Part shown: positions 35,165 to 42,823 of the stretch, piece by piece
Position numbering within the stretch: position 1 is the stretch's first letter
How the letters are laid out: the number at the start of each line of letters is the position of its first letter
Assembly (NCBI RefSeq): GCF_018613195.1
Contig: NZ_JAGGQQ010000012.1
Coordinates: 1-64,000, forward strand
Length of the DNA: 64,000 nt
Direction: 5' to 3'
From: Bacillus sp. ISL-45
GTDB lineage: Bacteria; Bacillota; Bacilli; Bacillales; Cytobacillaceae
Translations under genes and position numbers: made by a program
Notes under the pieces: generated by a model
Database searches by the model: none
What the model was told of the DNA's origin: nothing
Seen by the model: only the letters and a program-made list of their open reading frames with translations

Positions 35165-35348
35165 GGCTCTGTTAAAGCCCAATATTGTTTTTTACTCCTG
35201 TTGATTGCAGTGGAAGGCGCGAAGACTCCTGCGGGCTTAGCTGGTCAGGTGAGACCCCGCAGGAGCAAAGCGACGAGGAGGCTCAGCGCCAGCCCCGCGG
35301 AAAGCGAAGCGCCTGGAACGAAAATCAACAGCCTTGTAAAACAGAGCC
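35165..35348. repeat. Bacillaceae GC-rich palindromic intergenic repeat
   Basis: Outer arms GGCTCTGTT and AACAGAGCC enclose an inner element (35199-35330) starting TGTTGATTGCAGTGGAAGGC and ending GCCTGGAACGAAAATCAACA, with GCGGGG-rich complementary middle parts. Sequences like this are widespread between genes in Bacillaceae. It sits in the leader of the purine permease, between the riboswitch terminator and the start codon. Confidence 0.85.
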
Positions 35349-35354
35349 TAGAAA

Positions 35355-35388
35355 ACAAAAAAACTCCGGCAGTTCATGCTGCCGGAGT
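35355..35388 (-). terminator. riboswitch-controlled terminator
   Basis: On the minus strand ACTCCGGCAG and CTGCCGGAGT pair around a six-base loop and are followed by seven T. It lies about 50 nt downstream of the purine aptamer, as in transcription-terminating riboswitches. Confidence 0.88.
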
Positions 35389-35436
35389 ACCACAAAGGAC
35401 AAATAGTTGCTAGAAAAAATAGCAAATATCAAAGCC

Positions 35437-35505
35437 CCTTGTAGTCACGCCTTTTACGGTAGCATGGTAGAAACGTCCGAGCCATATTCTCGAACATATA
35501 CAAGG
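35437..35505 (-). promoter_or_regulatory. purine (guanine/hypoxanthine) riboswitch aptamer
   Basis: Read on the minus strand, P1 arms CCTTGTA and TACAAGG enclose the canonical ATATGGCTCGGACGTTTC (J1/2, P2) followed by TACCATGCTACCGTAAAAGG and GTGACTAC. The J3/1 base before TAC is C, the guanine-specific choice (U would mean adenine). It controls the NCS2 permease starting at 35129 through the terminator at 35355-35388. Confidence 0.93.
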
Positions 35506-35980
35506 AAAGATTATAGATTTAAATAATACTAGAGATAGTATCATGCGATTCATGGCAAGGTCAATTGCAATTCCTAAAGTTTATCTATTTGTTTTTTTCT
35601 GATTATTAGGGTACTGGAAGTTAGTTGGTATATATGTTTGCGATTTTCCAAGTCGCGGAATTATGGCGGAAATTTGCGGAATTCACCACGCTAGAATACA
35701 CAGGAAACTGGAAGCAGTAATGTTAACTGGCAATGGCAAAGACTGCGATCGGCCAGTAGGATCATCACACCTTAGGATTTGGCTGAAATCGCCGCGTTAA
35801 ACTAAAAAAATCCTGAAATGGATAAATCCGTGTATGGGTATAGAGAATCCCTTTGTTAAGGAGTTTTTGACAAATTTTTGACGAGAATATGTGAATAATA
35901 AATGAACTAAATGGCAAAACACCCCTGTTTGGATGTTAACTTACTATAATGATAGTGTAATCCAAATGGAGGTGCCAATA
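35506..35980. other. intergenic region upstream of riboswitch and DUF gene
   Basis: It should contain the minus-strand promoter of the riboswitch RNA. On the plus strand TTGACA at 35877-35882 lies upstream of an AT-rich stretch, but no -10 is well spaced. No gene, array or RNA is recognised. Confidence 0.35.
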
Positions 35981-36301
35981 ATGAACGTAACAACGATTAT
36001 TGAATTGGAAAATCGTGAAGTTGAGAAGATGGCTGGCGCAAAATTAGTTTTTATACAGGAACAGATTGATGCGAATATCGTGGAAACATGCGTTGATTGT
36101 TTTAAATATGAAGGTTCTGAAGATTGTCTGGACACAGATGACGCAATGCAAAAAGTTTTTAATGCGCTGAAAGCAGATGGACTGATCCCTGAAGCAGTGG
36201 AAGATTTTTCGTATGAAATGCCTTCTTGCGAGAGATTGAGAAAAGATGTTTATGAAGAACAGGACATGCCGCAGAAAGTGATCCTTAGCTTCGCTATATA
36301 A
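35981..36301 (+). CDS. uncharacterised acidic protein with conserved cysteines
   Basis: A 106-residue acidic soluble protein. Three cysteines cluster at residues 36-52 (ETCVDCFKYEGSEDCLDTDD) and one more is near the end (MPSCERLRKD). I do not recognise a family; the Cys pattern might bind metal or be redox-active. GGAGGTG lies 6-7 nt before the ATG at 35981, which is preferred to an in-frame ATG further up. A single gene with its own terminator. Confidence 0.7.
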   Translation: MNVTTIIELENREVEKMAGAKLVFIQEQIDANIVETCVDCFKYEGSEDCLDTDDAMQKVFNALKADGLIPEAVEDFSYEMPSCERLRKDVYEEQDMPQKVILSFAI

Positions 36302-36307
36302 TACTTG

Positions 36308-36338
36308 AAAAGGAGTTCTTTCTTGGAACTCCTTTTTT
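36308..36338 (+). terminator. terminator after the cysteine-containing protein
   Basis: AAAAGGAGTTC and GAACTCCTTTT form the stem followed by T residues. Confidence 0.85.
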
Positions 36339-36406
36339 AAGTTGATTTCAAACACTTTTTTACTAAAAACGTGACTTTTATCAAAGAGAAGCTTAGCGGA
36401 AATTTA

Positions 36407-36441
36407 TATAATGAAGATGGCATAAAATGAAAACGCTTTCA
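36407..36441 (+). promoter_or_regulatory. -10 TATAAT and perfect cre site of the kor operon
   Basis: TATAAT (36407-36412) is followed after 15 bp by TGAAAACGCTTTCA (36428-36441), an exact match to the CcpA cre consensus. The cre lies between the presumed start point and the ribosome site of the first gene, a roadblock position, so the operon should be repressed on glucose. The -35 is not clear. Confidence 0.75.
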
Positions 36442-36460
36442 ATAAGGGAGGTGGGGACCG

Positions 36461-37138
36461 GTGAAGAAAGGTGCGGATATCACCATCATTACCGGCCATT
36501 TTGGCAGCGGTAAAACAGAGATATCAATTAACCTTGCTCTGGAGGCAAGGAAAACAATGGCCAGGACGGCAGTTGCTGATCTGGACATTGTTAATCCATA
36601 TTACCGTGCGAGGGACGCTCGAGCTATTTTTGACCAACATGGAATTGAACTTATCGCCCCAGCTGAAAGGCTTGCAGCTGCTGATTTGCCGATTGTTCCT
36701 GGCGATATGGGCAGGGTGATATACGACACTGCATATAAGCTGATCGTCGATGCTGGGGGAGACAAAGATGGGGCGACGGCATTAGGGCAATTTTACAACG
36801 ATTGGAATGAAATGGAGCCTGAAGTGCTGTTTATTTTAAATGCAAACCGTCCATATGTCAGTACTCTTGAGGGGGCGGTTGAGACCTTGCGTAAAATCGA
36901 AAGTGCCTCCCGGCTGAAGATCACAGGAATCATCAATAACTCAAATGTAGGATCTGAGACGACACTTCAGGATGTGGAAAGAGGATTGACATTAAGTAAG
37001 AAGCTATCCGATACACTGGGAATTCCTTTGCTGTACACGATATTACCGCAGCATTTAACAGCTGAAAGTGCTGGAATTGAAACGGAGTCCCAAGTAAAAG
37101 TGATATCGAGGTATTTAAAATTGCCATGGGAAATGTAA
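36461..37138 (+). CDS. P-loop ATPase (CobQ/MinD-like) of the kor operon
   Basis: A 225-residue SIMIBI-class nucleotide-binding protein. The Walker A-type ITGHFGSGKTEISIN lies at residues 9-23, and VADLDIVNPYYRARDAR (about 38-54) carries the next conserved Asp. Start GTG with GGGAGGTGGGG upstream. It precedes, and its stop nearly touches the ribosome site of, the ferredoxin subunit of a 2-oxoacid:ferredoxin oxidoreductase. An assembly or cluster-maturation role for that enzyme is plausible but inferred from position only. Confidence 0.85.
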   Translation: MKKGADITIITGHFGSGKTEISINLALEARKTMARTAVADLDIVNPYYRARDARAIFDQHGIELIAPAERLAAADLPIVPGDMGRVIYDTAYKLIVDAGGDKDGATALGQFYNDWNEMEPEVLFILNANRPYVSTLEGAVETLRKIESASRLKITGIINNSNVGSETTLQDVERGLTLSKKLSDTLGIPLLYTILPQHLTAESAGIETESQVKVISRYLKLPWEM

Positions 37139-37152
37139 AGGAGGCAAAAGCG

Positions 37153-37383
37153 GTGGAGCAGAGAGTTGTTTTTAATGAAGAGACTTGTAAATCATGCAAG
37201 CTTTGCGTGGATGCTTGTCCGACAAATGTGATTTATCTTGCTGATTACTTGAATGAAAAAGGCTACCGGCCAGCGGTTGTGACAGACCAGGAAAATTGCA
37301 TCAGCTGCGGCAAGTGCGCGCAAATGTGTCCGGATTCGGTAATCACTGTCTATAAGCCAGAAAAGGTAAGGAAATCTGTATAG
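37153..37383 (+). CDS. korD: 2-oxoacid:ferredoxin oxidoreductase, ferredoxin (delta) subunit
   Basis: A 76-residue two-cluster ferredoxin. Motifs CKSCKLCVDACPTNV (about residues 12-26) and CISCGKCAQMCPD (about 47-59) each bind a 4Fe-4S cluster. The GTG at 37153 follows AAAGGAGG by 8 nt, and that site begins inside the previous stop. It passes electrons from the TPP subunit to a soluble acceptor. Confidence 0.92.
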   Translation: MEQRVVFNEETCKSCKLCVDACPTNVIYLADYLNEKGYRPAVVTDQENCISCGKCAQMCPDSVITVYKPEKVRKSV

Positions 37384-37399
37384 CAAAGGAGATTTGACA

Positions 37400-38464
37400 A
37401 TGGGGAAAGTACTTATGAAGGGTAACGAGGTTATCGCGGAAGCTGCTGTCCATGCGGGCTGCAAGTATTTTTTCGGCTATCCGATCACGCCGCAGAGTGA
37501 GCTCGTTGCCTATATGGCCAGAAGGCTGCCCGAGGTTGGCGGGTTATTTTTACAGGCGGAAAGTGAAGTAGCAGCAATCAATATGGTGTATGGAGCGGCC
37601 GGAACCGGTGTGCGTGTAATGACATCGTCATCAAGTCCCGGATTCAGTTTGAAGCAGGAAGGAATCTCATACCTGGTTGGGGCAGAACTGCCGGCACTGA
37701 TTGTGAATGTCGTACGCGGAGGGCCGGGACTTGGCAATATCCAGCCGGCGCAGTCGGACTATTTCCAGGTGACAAAAGGGGGAGGACATGGTGATTACCA
37801 TACACCTGTCCTTGCTCCGTCAACGCTGCAGGAAATCATTGACCTTACAGAAGCGGCATTTGATATTGCCGACCGCTATCGGACGCCAGTCATCCTGCTT
37901 GGGGACGGCATGCTCGGACAGATGATGGAACCGGTTGAGTTCAAGGAGCTGAATGCAAGGGAGCCGGAACAAAAGGAATGGGCTACGACCGGTACCCGCG
38001 GAGATGGCAAACCTAGAATTATTTCCTCGCTTGAATTGAATGCCGATGCGCTTGAAAAGCGGAATGAACTTTTACAGAAAAAGTTTGCCATGATTAAAAA
38101 AAATGAAGTCAGTTACGAAACGTTTGAGATTGAAGATGCCGATTATATCGTAACTGCTTACGGAACAGCAGCAAGGATTGCCATGAATGCAATTAATAAA
38201 GCGCGGAAAGACGGCTTGAAAATCGGGATGATTCGGCCGATTACGCTCTGGCCATTCCCAGAGCAGCCATTCATTGAAACCCGTGACAGGGTGAAGGGTT
38301 ATCTATCTGTAGAAATGAGCGCAGGGCAGATGATTGAGGACGTCAGACTTGCCATCGAGGGCCGGGCTCCGGTTTCATTTTTTGGCCGTACTGGCGGGGT
38401 AGTCCCTACGCAGGAAGAAATTTACGATCAAATCATACAGCTGGCAGGGGGTGTCGAGGTATGA
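37400..38464 (+). CDS. korA: 2-oxoacid:ferredoxin oxidoreductase, alpha subunit (KorA/VorB)
   Basis: The 354-residue pyrimidine-binding/transketolase-like subunit of the KOR/VOR family, which with KorB oxidises a 2-oxoacid and CoA to acyl-CoA and CO2. GNEVIAEAAVHAGCKYFFGY, FLQAESEVAAINMVYGAAG (about 48-66) and SSSPGFSLKQEGISYL are typical. The closest recall is VorB (branched-chain oxoacids), but 2-oxoglutarate is equally possible. AAAGGAG is 8 nt before the ATG at 37400. It overlaps korB by 4 nt. Confidence 0.92.
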   Translation: MGKVLMKGNEVIAEAAVHAGCKYFFGYPITPQSELVAYMARRLPEVGGLFLQAESEVAAINMVYGAAGTGVRVMTSSSSPGFSLKQEGISYLVGAELPALIVNVVRGGPGLGNIQPAQSDYFQVTKGGGHGDYHTPVLAPSTLQEIIDLTEAAFDIADRYRTPVILLGDGMLGQMMEPVEFKELNAREPEQKEWATTGTRGDGKPRIISSLELNADALEKRNELLQKKFAMIKKNEVSYETFEIEDADYIVTAYGTAARIAMNAINKARKDGLKIGMIRPITLWPFPEQPFIETRDRVKGYLSVEMSAGQMIEDVRLAIEGRAPVSFFGRTGGVVPTQEEIYDQIIQLAGGVEV

Positions 38465-39219
38465 CAATGAAAACCGTGTTCGAGAAAACAACTGGATTGA
38501 CTGGTAACCAGACCCATTATTGTCCCGGCTGTACGCACGGAATCATCCACAGGATGGTAGGCGAAGTGCTTGAAGAAATGGGGATTCTGGAGGATACAGT
38601 AGGAGTCGCTTCGGTCGGATGCTCTGTGCTGTCCTATGAATATTTCAATTGTGATATGACCCAGGCAGCCCATGGGCGGGCCCCGGCTGTCGCAACAGGA
38701 ATCAAGCGAGTACTTCCTGACCGATTTGTTTTTACCTACCAGGGAGATGGAGACCTTGCTTCGATTGGGATTGCCGAGGCTGTCCATGCCGCAGCAAGAG
38801 GTGAAAACATTACCGTCATTTTTGTTAATAATGCGATTTATGGCATGACAGGCGGGCAAATGGCACCTACTACATTGGTTGGCCAGAAAACGGCGACGAC
38901 TCCATTCGGGCGCGATGGAAGCATCCAGGGATTGCCGATCCGAGTGAGCGAAATGCTGTCAACACTGGATGGAACAGCCTATATTGAACGGGTATCTACG
39001 CATGATGTGCCAAATATCATCAAAGCAAAGAAAGCGATTCGCAAAGCATTTGAAACACAGAAACAGGGAATGGGTTTTTCTATGGTCGAGGTCCTCTCCA
39101 GCTGTCCGACGAACTGGGGCCTGGATCCAAATGAATCGCTAAATTGGATCAAGGAGAACATGGTGCCTGCCTATCCTCTAGGTGTGTATAAGGATGTACC
39201 GAAGGGAGCTGACAGATGA
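38461..39219 (+). CDS. korB: 2-oxoacid:ferredoxin oxidoreductase, beta subunit (TPP-binding)
   Basis: A 252-residue thiamine-diphosphate subunit. CPGCTHGIIHRM carries cluster/TPP-site cysteines, and the TPP/Mg motif GDGDLASIGIAEAVHAA with NNAIYGMTGGQ is at about residues 98-130. Overlapping ATGA junctions with korA upstream and korC downstream show translational coupling. Confidence 0.93.
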   Translation: MTMKTVFEKTTGLTGNQTHYCPGCTHGIIHRMVGEVLEEMGILEDTVGVASVGCSVLSYEYFNCDMTQAAHGRAPAVATGIKRVLPDRFVFTYQGDGDLASIGIAEAVHAAARGENITVIFVNNAIYGMTGGQMAPTTLVGQKTATTPFGRDGSIQGLPIRVSEMLSTLDGTAYIERVSTHDVPNIIKAKKAIRKAFETQKQGMGFSMVEVLSSCPTNWGLDPNESLNWIKENMVPAYPLGVYKDVPKGADR

Positions 39220-39764
39220 TGGAAGAAATTTTGATAGCCGGCTTTGGCGGCCAGGGAGTCATGTCAATGGGCCAGTTGATTGCCTATGCCGGGATGAATG
39301 AAGGAAAGTTTGTATCATGGCTGCCTTCTTACGGTCCTGAGCAGCGGGGCGGCACAGCCAACTGTGCTGTGGTGGTCAGCGAGGAACAGGTAGGCTCACC
39401 ACTAGTTTCAAGACCGACAACAGCGATTGTGCTGAATAACCCTTCATATGAAAAATTTGAACCTATGGTCAGGGCCGGGGGATTATTAGTTGTGAATTCA
39501 TCATTGATTTCAAAACTATCAGCCAGGACCGATATAAGAGTTTTAAATATCAATGCAACCGACAAGGGGAACGAGCTCGGCAATCCAAAGGTCGCCAACA
39601 TGATCCTGCTTGGAGCTTTCATTGCGGAAACGGGTATACTGTCCGATGACTCCATATTGGGTGCTTTGAAAAAGGTGCTTTCCCCGGAAAAACATTCTCT
39701 ATTGGATATCAATCGCCGGGCATTACAGCTGGGGCGATCATTGACTAACAGTATGGTTACGTAG
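39216..39764 (+). CDS. korC: 2-oxoacid:ferredoxin oxidoreductase, gamma subunit
   Basis: The 182-residue gamma subunit with the hallmark ILIAGFGGQGVMSMGQLIA at the N-terminus and SYGPEQRGGTANCAVVVS (about residues 38-55). AAGGGAG precedes the ATG. Last gene of the operon; a 52-bp-period repeat and a terminator follow. Confidence 0.93.
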   Translation: MMEEILIAGFGGQGVMSMGQLIAYAGMNEGKFVSWLPSYGPEQRGGTANCAVVVSEEQVGSPLVSRPTTAIVLNNPSYEKFEPMVRAGGLLVVNSSLISKLSARTDIRVLNINATDKGNELGNPKVANMILLGAFIAETGILSDDSILGALKKVLSPEKHSLLDINRRALQLGRSLTNSMVT

Positions 39765-39798
39765 AAAAGCACATCGCCACTTGCCGTGATCCCAAGAA

Positions 39799-39900
39799 GG
39801 AGCAACATCTGCCCGAAATGGGGGGAAACGGAGAATTTCGGTAACAAGCTGGAGCAACTTCTGCCCGAAATGGAGGAGAACGGAAGATTTGGGTCACACA
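39799..39900. repeat. two-unit 52-bp hairpin repeat
   Basis: GGAGCAAC occurs at 39799 and 39851, exactly 52 bp apart. Each unit has CTGCCCGAAATGG followed by ACGGA and then ATTTCGG or ATTTGGG, an inverted CCGAAAT/ATTTCGG pair. Located between korC and its terminator. Confidence 0.8.
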
Positions 39901-39925
39901 ATGTTAATGTCTGCCTTCAAGGTCC

Positions 39926-39961
39926 GAAAACGCTGCAGTTCATACGCAGCGTTTTCGTTTT
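39926..39961. terminator. terminator of the kor operon
   Basis: GAAAACGCTGC and GCAGCGTTTTC form a strong stem followed by TTTT on the plus strand. It lies between two convergent units. Confidence 0.85.
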
Positions 39962-39975
39962 AACAATTGTAAGCC

Positions 39976-40503
39976 CTATTCCAAAAGATCTAAAATTAAC
40001 GGAACGGCTGCCTGTAGCGAAGGTGCCTTCTCATCTGCAGCTGTTTCTTCGGTCCCAATGAAGACCGTTTTGCATCCTGCCTTTTTGCCGGCTTCAATAT
40101 CGCGCTCGTGATCCCCGACCATTACACTTCCTGTCAATTCGATATCATGCCTGTTTGCAAGGTCAATAAGCATTCCGGCATTTGGTTTGCGGCATTCGCA
40201 GCCTGACTTTGGTTTATGCGGGCAGTAGGCCACCTCCTTGATGTGCCCGCCATGTTCCTTGATCATCTTTACCATATGGTCATGGATTTCTTGGAGGCGC
40301 TTTTCCTTCAGGAAACCAAGGCCTACGCCGCCTTGATTGGTGACAACAAAAATCTCATAGCCGGCTTTGCTTAATTCTGCGACAGCTTCAGCTGCCCCTT
40401 CAAGCAAGTAAAGGTCTTCCGGCCGGTTGACGAACTTTACCCGGTGGGACAGTACTTCATTAAGAACCCCGTCCCTGTCCAGAAATATGGCTTTTTTCTT
40501 CAT
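39976..40503 (-). CDS. HAD-IIIA phosphatase (GmhB-like)
   Basis: A 175-residue HAD hydrolase resembling heptose-1,7-bisphosphate phosphatase GmhB. The nucleophile motif FLDRDGVLN (residues 7-15), VVTNQGGVG (about 53-61) and VMVGDHERDIEAG (about 125-137) are intact. The zinc-loop cysteines appear in CPHKPKSGCECRKP (about 94-107). Start overlaps the stop of the upstream glycosylase by 4 nt. Substrate in a Gram-positive is uncertain. Confidence 0.88.
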   Translation of the reverse strand: MKKKAIFLDRDGVLNEVLSHRVKFVNRPEDLYLLEGAAEAVAELSKAGYEIFVVTNQGGVGLGFLKEKRLQEIHDHMVKMIKEHGGHIKEVAYCPHKPKSGCECRKPNAGMLIDLANRHDIELTGSVMVGDHERDIEAGKKAGCKTVFIGTEETAADEKAPSLQAAVPLILDLLE

Positions 40504-41144
40504 TTCGATCCCCCTTTGTTCACGATGATTTTTTCAGCATTCTGATGCCGGGAAACATAGCGGTTGCCGGTGATCCAGAAACGCCATGGGTAGTCTTTCG
40601 CTTCCCCGGAATTATCGATGCCGATTCTTTTGCCTGATGAAATGCTGTCTGGCACAATTCCTTGTGTGAGGAAAAGTGGTTTCTTCGTTAAGGGATGCCC
40701 ATAATCCGACATCTTTATGCCCAACGCTTTTGTCAGCTTCCCGGGACCATTGGTAAGATTGGTGGATTCCGGCATGCCTCGCCGCCTGACCATTAGATCC
40801 AGGCCTTCCAGGGGTTCCACTGCCCGAATCAGCACAGCTTCTGGATTCCCTTCTTCTCCACTGACAACATTGAAAAGTGTATGGGTATGCATGACATAAG
40901 TATAAGCAAGACCTGCCTGGTGGAACATGACCTCCGTCCTTTTTGTCCTGCGGTTATTGTAGCTGTGTGCCGCCTGATCCATCGGTCCAATATAGGCTTC
41001 CGTCTCCACTATTATTCCTGCAGCTGTTCCTTCTTCAGATTCTTTCACTAAAGTGCATCCAAGCAGCGAAACAGCCAATTCAAGGGTGGGCTGTTGAAAA
41101 AATTCATTGTCAAGTGCCTGGAATTTCACCATATGATCTGTCAT
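40500..41144 (-). CDS. 3-methyladenine DNA glycosylase (AAG/MPG family)
   Basis: A 214-residue alkylpurine DNA glycosylase, which excises 3-methyladenine and related lesions. The catalytic Glu region IIVETEAYIGPMDQAAHSYN (about residues 44-63), RTEVMF and LTNGPGKLTKALGI (about 130-143) are conserved. GGAGG lies 4 nt before the ATG at 41144; a later ATG at codon 5 would be better spaced. Co-transcribed with the HAD gene. Confidence 0.9.
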   Translation of the reverse strand: MTDHMVKFQALDNEFFQQPTLELAVSLLGCTLVKESEEGTAAGIIVETEAYIGPMDQAAHSYNNRRTKRTEVMFHQAGLAYTYVMHTHTLFNVVSGEEGNPEAVLIRAVEPLEGLDLMVRRRGMPESTNLTNGPGKLTKALGIKMSDYGHPLTKKPLFLTQGIVPDSISSGKRIGIDNSGEAKDYPWRFWITGNRYVSRHQNAEKIIVNKGGSK

Positions 41145-41206
41145 AGAACCTCCTATTAACTGTTTTTAACCTCTATACCCTGCAGATGAAAAAGTCATCC
41201 ATTATT

Positions 41207-41403
41207 TTTGCCCAAGGCTGTTTTCGTAAAAATTGTTGTTAAAATTTTAAAACCGATTTTAACGTAATAGAACATCACTTTGCTGGTCGGTATTGAGTTT
41301 GCATGCTCTTTTCTCACAAAAGAGTCAACTTGGCGAAGAAAATAGGTAATCAATCCTATTTGTAATCAATAGTAACAAAGTTTGAGAATAGAGCTTTGCC
41401 CAA
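41207..41403. mobile_element. MITE-like element, copy C, with perfect 9-bp target duplication
   Basis: A 179-bp element at 41216-41394 in inverted orientation relative to copies A and B (begins GGCTGTTTTCGTAAAAATTG, ends GAGAATAGAGC). It is bracketed by TTTGCCCAA at 41207-41215 and 41395-41403, an exact 9-bp direct repeat. This shows the element's ends and that it moved by transposition. Confidence 0.92.
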
Positions 41404-41499
41404 AAGACCTAATGAAAAAAATAGCGGAGAGCCTAAAGATGGTATATAGTATTTTTAAAGCTCTGTTGTTTTAATTTCCTTAGAGGGAGTATCAATATT

Positions 41500-42531
41500 A
41501 TGTGGAAAAAATGGCTATCGATTGCAGTGATTGCTGTAATTATTTTTTTCCTTGTACCTTATAGCCTTCCGCTCATTTTTGCTATGTTAACAGCAGTCAT
41601 GCTCGAAGGAATGGTTCAATGGATTATCAAAAGATTTACATTTAAGCGTCTTCAGGCTGTGATTGGTGTATTTATCGGTTATGTGGTCTTCCTCGGAGTG
41701 ATAGGTTATAACCTCGTCTCGATGATTGCCCATCAGGCGGTATCCTTATCTGAGCGAACTCCTACATTCGTCAGGGATATTTACAGAACGGCAATACTTC
41801 CAATGATGGGCAAGTGGGAATTTTATTCGAAAAACTTCCCGGATGAAGTCACTGGCCAGATCGAGACGACGATTGAAACAAATATTAATACACTTGATTC
41901 TTTTTTGCAGCAATTCATTGCCGGAACAATCAATTTGCTGACGGCCATACCAGGCTTCATGATTGAATTTCTGGTTTATCTAATTGCGTTATTCTTGTTC
42001 AGTCTTGAACTTCCTAATCTTAAAATGAAGCTGGAGTCTCATTTGAGGGAAGAGACCCGGCAGAAGGTTTTCCTTGTAGGAAGCCAGTTAAACAAGGCGG
42101 GTATTGGCTTTTTAAAAGCCCAGGTGATCCTAAGTGCCGTCACCTTTATCATGGCCATGGCTGGGCTTAGCATTCTTGGGGTTAAATATACAGGACTGCT
42201 GTCATTATTGATTGTCATCGTCGATATCCTGCCGATCCTTGGAACAGGGTCTGTTCTTGTGCCCTGGGCTGTCATTGCCATTTTGCAGGATAATCATTTT
42301 TTGGGAATCGGATTAATCATACTGTTCCTGGTCATCACTGTTGTCCGCAGGGTGATCGAGCCAAAGATTTACTCAACAAACCTTGGCATATCGCCGCTTG
42401 CCTCCCTGGTCAGCATGTATATCGGACTTAAGCTGCTCGGGCTTGCCGGGATTTTTATCGGTCCAATCTTCGTGATTATCTATGATACTTTAAGAAAAGC
42501 AAATGTTATCCGGCTCAATTTCAAGATTTAA
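41500..42531 (+). CDS. AI-2E-family membrane protein
   Basis: A 343-residue AI-2E/PerM-family protein with about seven or eight segments. The central coil (about residues 80-150) and the conserved LLSLLIVIVDILPILGTG (about 233-250) then SPLASLVSMYIGLKLLGLAG (about 304-323) are family marks. Members export small molecules or ions or act in sporulation (YtvI). GAGGGAG precedes the ATG by 10-11 nt. A single gene; function not fixed. Confidence 0.87.
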   Translation: MWKKWLSIAVIAVIIFFLVPYSLPLIFAMLTAVMLEGMVQWIIKRFTFKRLQAVIGVFIGYVVFLGVIGYNLVSMIAHQAVSLSERTPTFVRDIYRTAILPMMGKWEFYSKNFPDEVTGQIETTIETNINTLDSFLQQFIAGTINLLTAIPGFMIEFLVYLIALFLFSLELPNLKMKLESHLREETRQKVFLVGSQLNKAGIGFLKAQVILSAVTFIMAMAGLSILGVKYTGLLSLLIVIVDILPILGTGSVLVPWAVIAILQDNHFLGIGLIILFLVITVVRRVIEPKIYSTNLGISPLASLVSMYIGLKLLGLAGIFIGPIFVIIYDTLRKANVIRLNFKI

Positions 42532-42609
42532 TATTTAGGCCACTTTTTTGGATAGCAGAACATGATTAAGCATAAATTATGTTTGTTACCAAGAAGGAGG
42601 AACTCAGGA

Positions 42610-42789
42610 ATGAATGTAGGCCGAGCAAAAGAAATCGTTGAGTCAGCAGATATGATCCATGTGACGTATGATGGGACGCCAGTCATTATCCAGCATGTTG
42701 ATGAGAAAAGCAAAATGGCGAGGATTTATTCTAAATCAGAACCGGAAGTTGAAAGGGACGTACCAGTTTTGAATTTAATAGAGGAATGA
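42610..42789 (+). CDS. sspH: H-type small acid-soluble spore protein
   Basis: A 59-residue SspH-family spore protein that starts MNVGRAKEIVESADMIHVTY and includes GTPVIIQHVDEKSKMARIY, the family pattern. AAGGAGG lies about 8-9 nt before the ATG. Upstream GGATA and CATAAATTA about 16 nt apart look like forespore SigG elements. A second SspH gene is at 50847-51029. Confidence 0.92.
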   Translation: MNVGRAKEIVESADMIHVTYDGTPVIIQHVDEKSKMARIYSKSEPEVERDVPVLNLIEE

Positions 42790-42823
42790 AAAAACGGGAG
42801 AATTTTACGTCTCCCGTTTTTCT
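42789..42823. terminator. bidirectional terminator between sspH and the kinase
   Basis: AAAACGGGAGA and TCTCCCGTTTT pair with T-runs on both strands. It overlaps the 3' end of the kinase gene. Confidence 0.85.

Noticed and set aside
35185-35413. Two 70-codon open frames
   Set aside because: They cover the palindromic repeat in the permease leader; GC-rich repeats give chance frames.
38428-38859. 143-codon minus-strand frame within korB
   Set aside because: Antisense to a clear TPP-binding subunit; no promoter or ribosome site.
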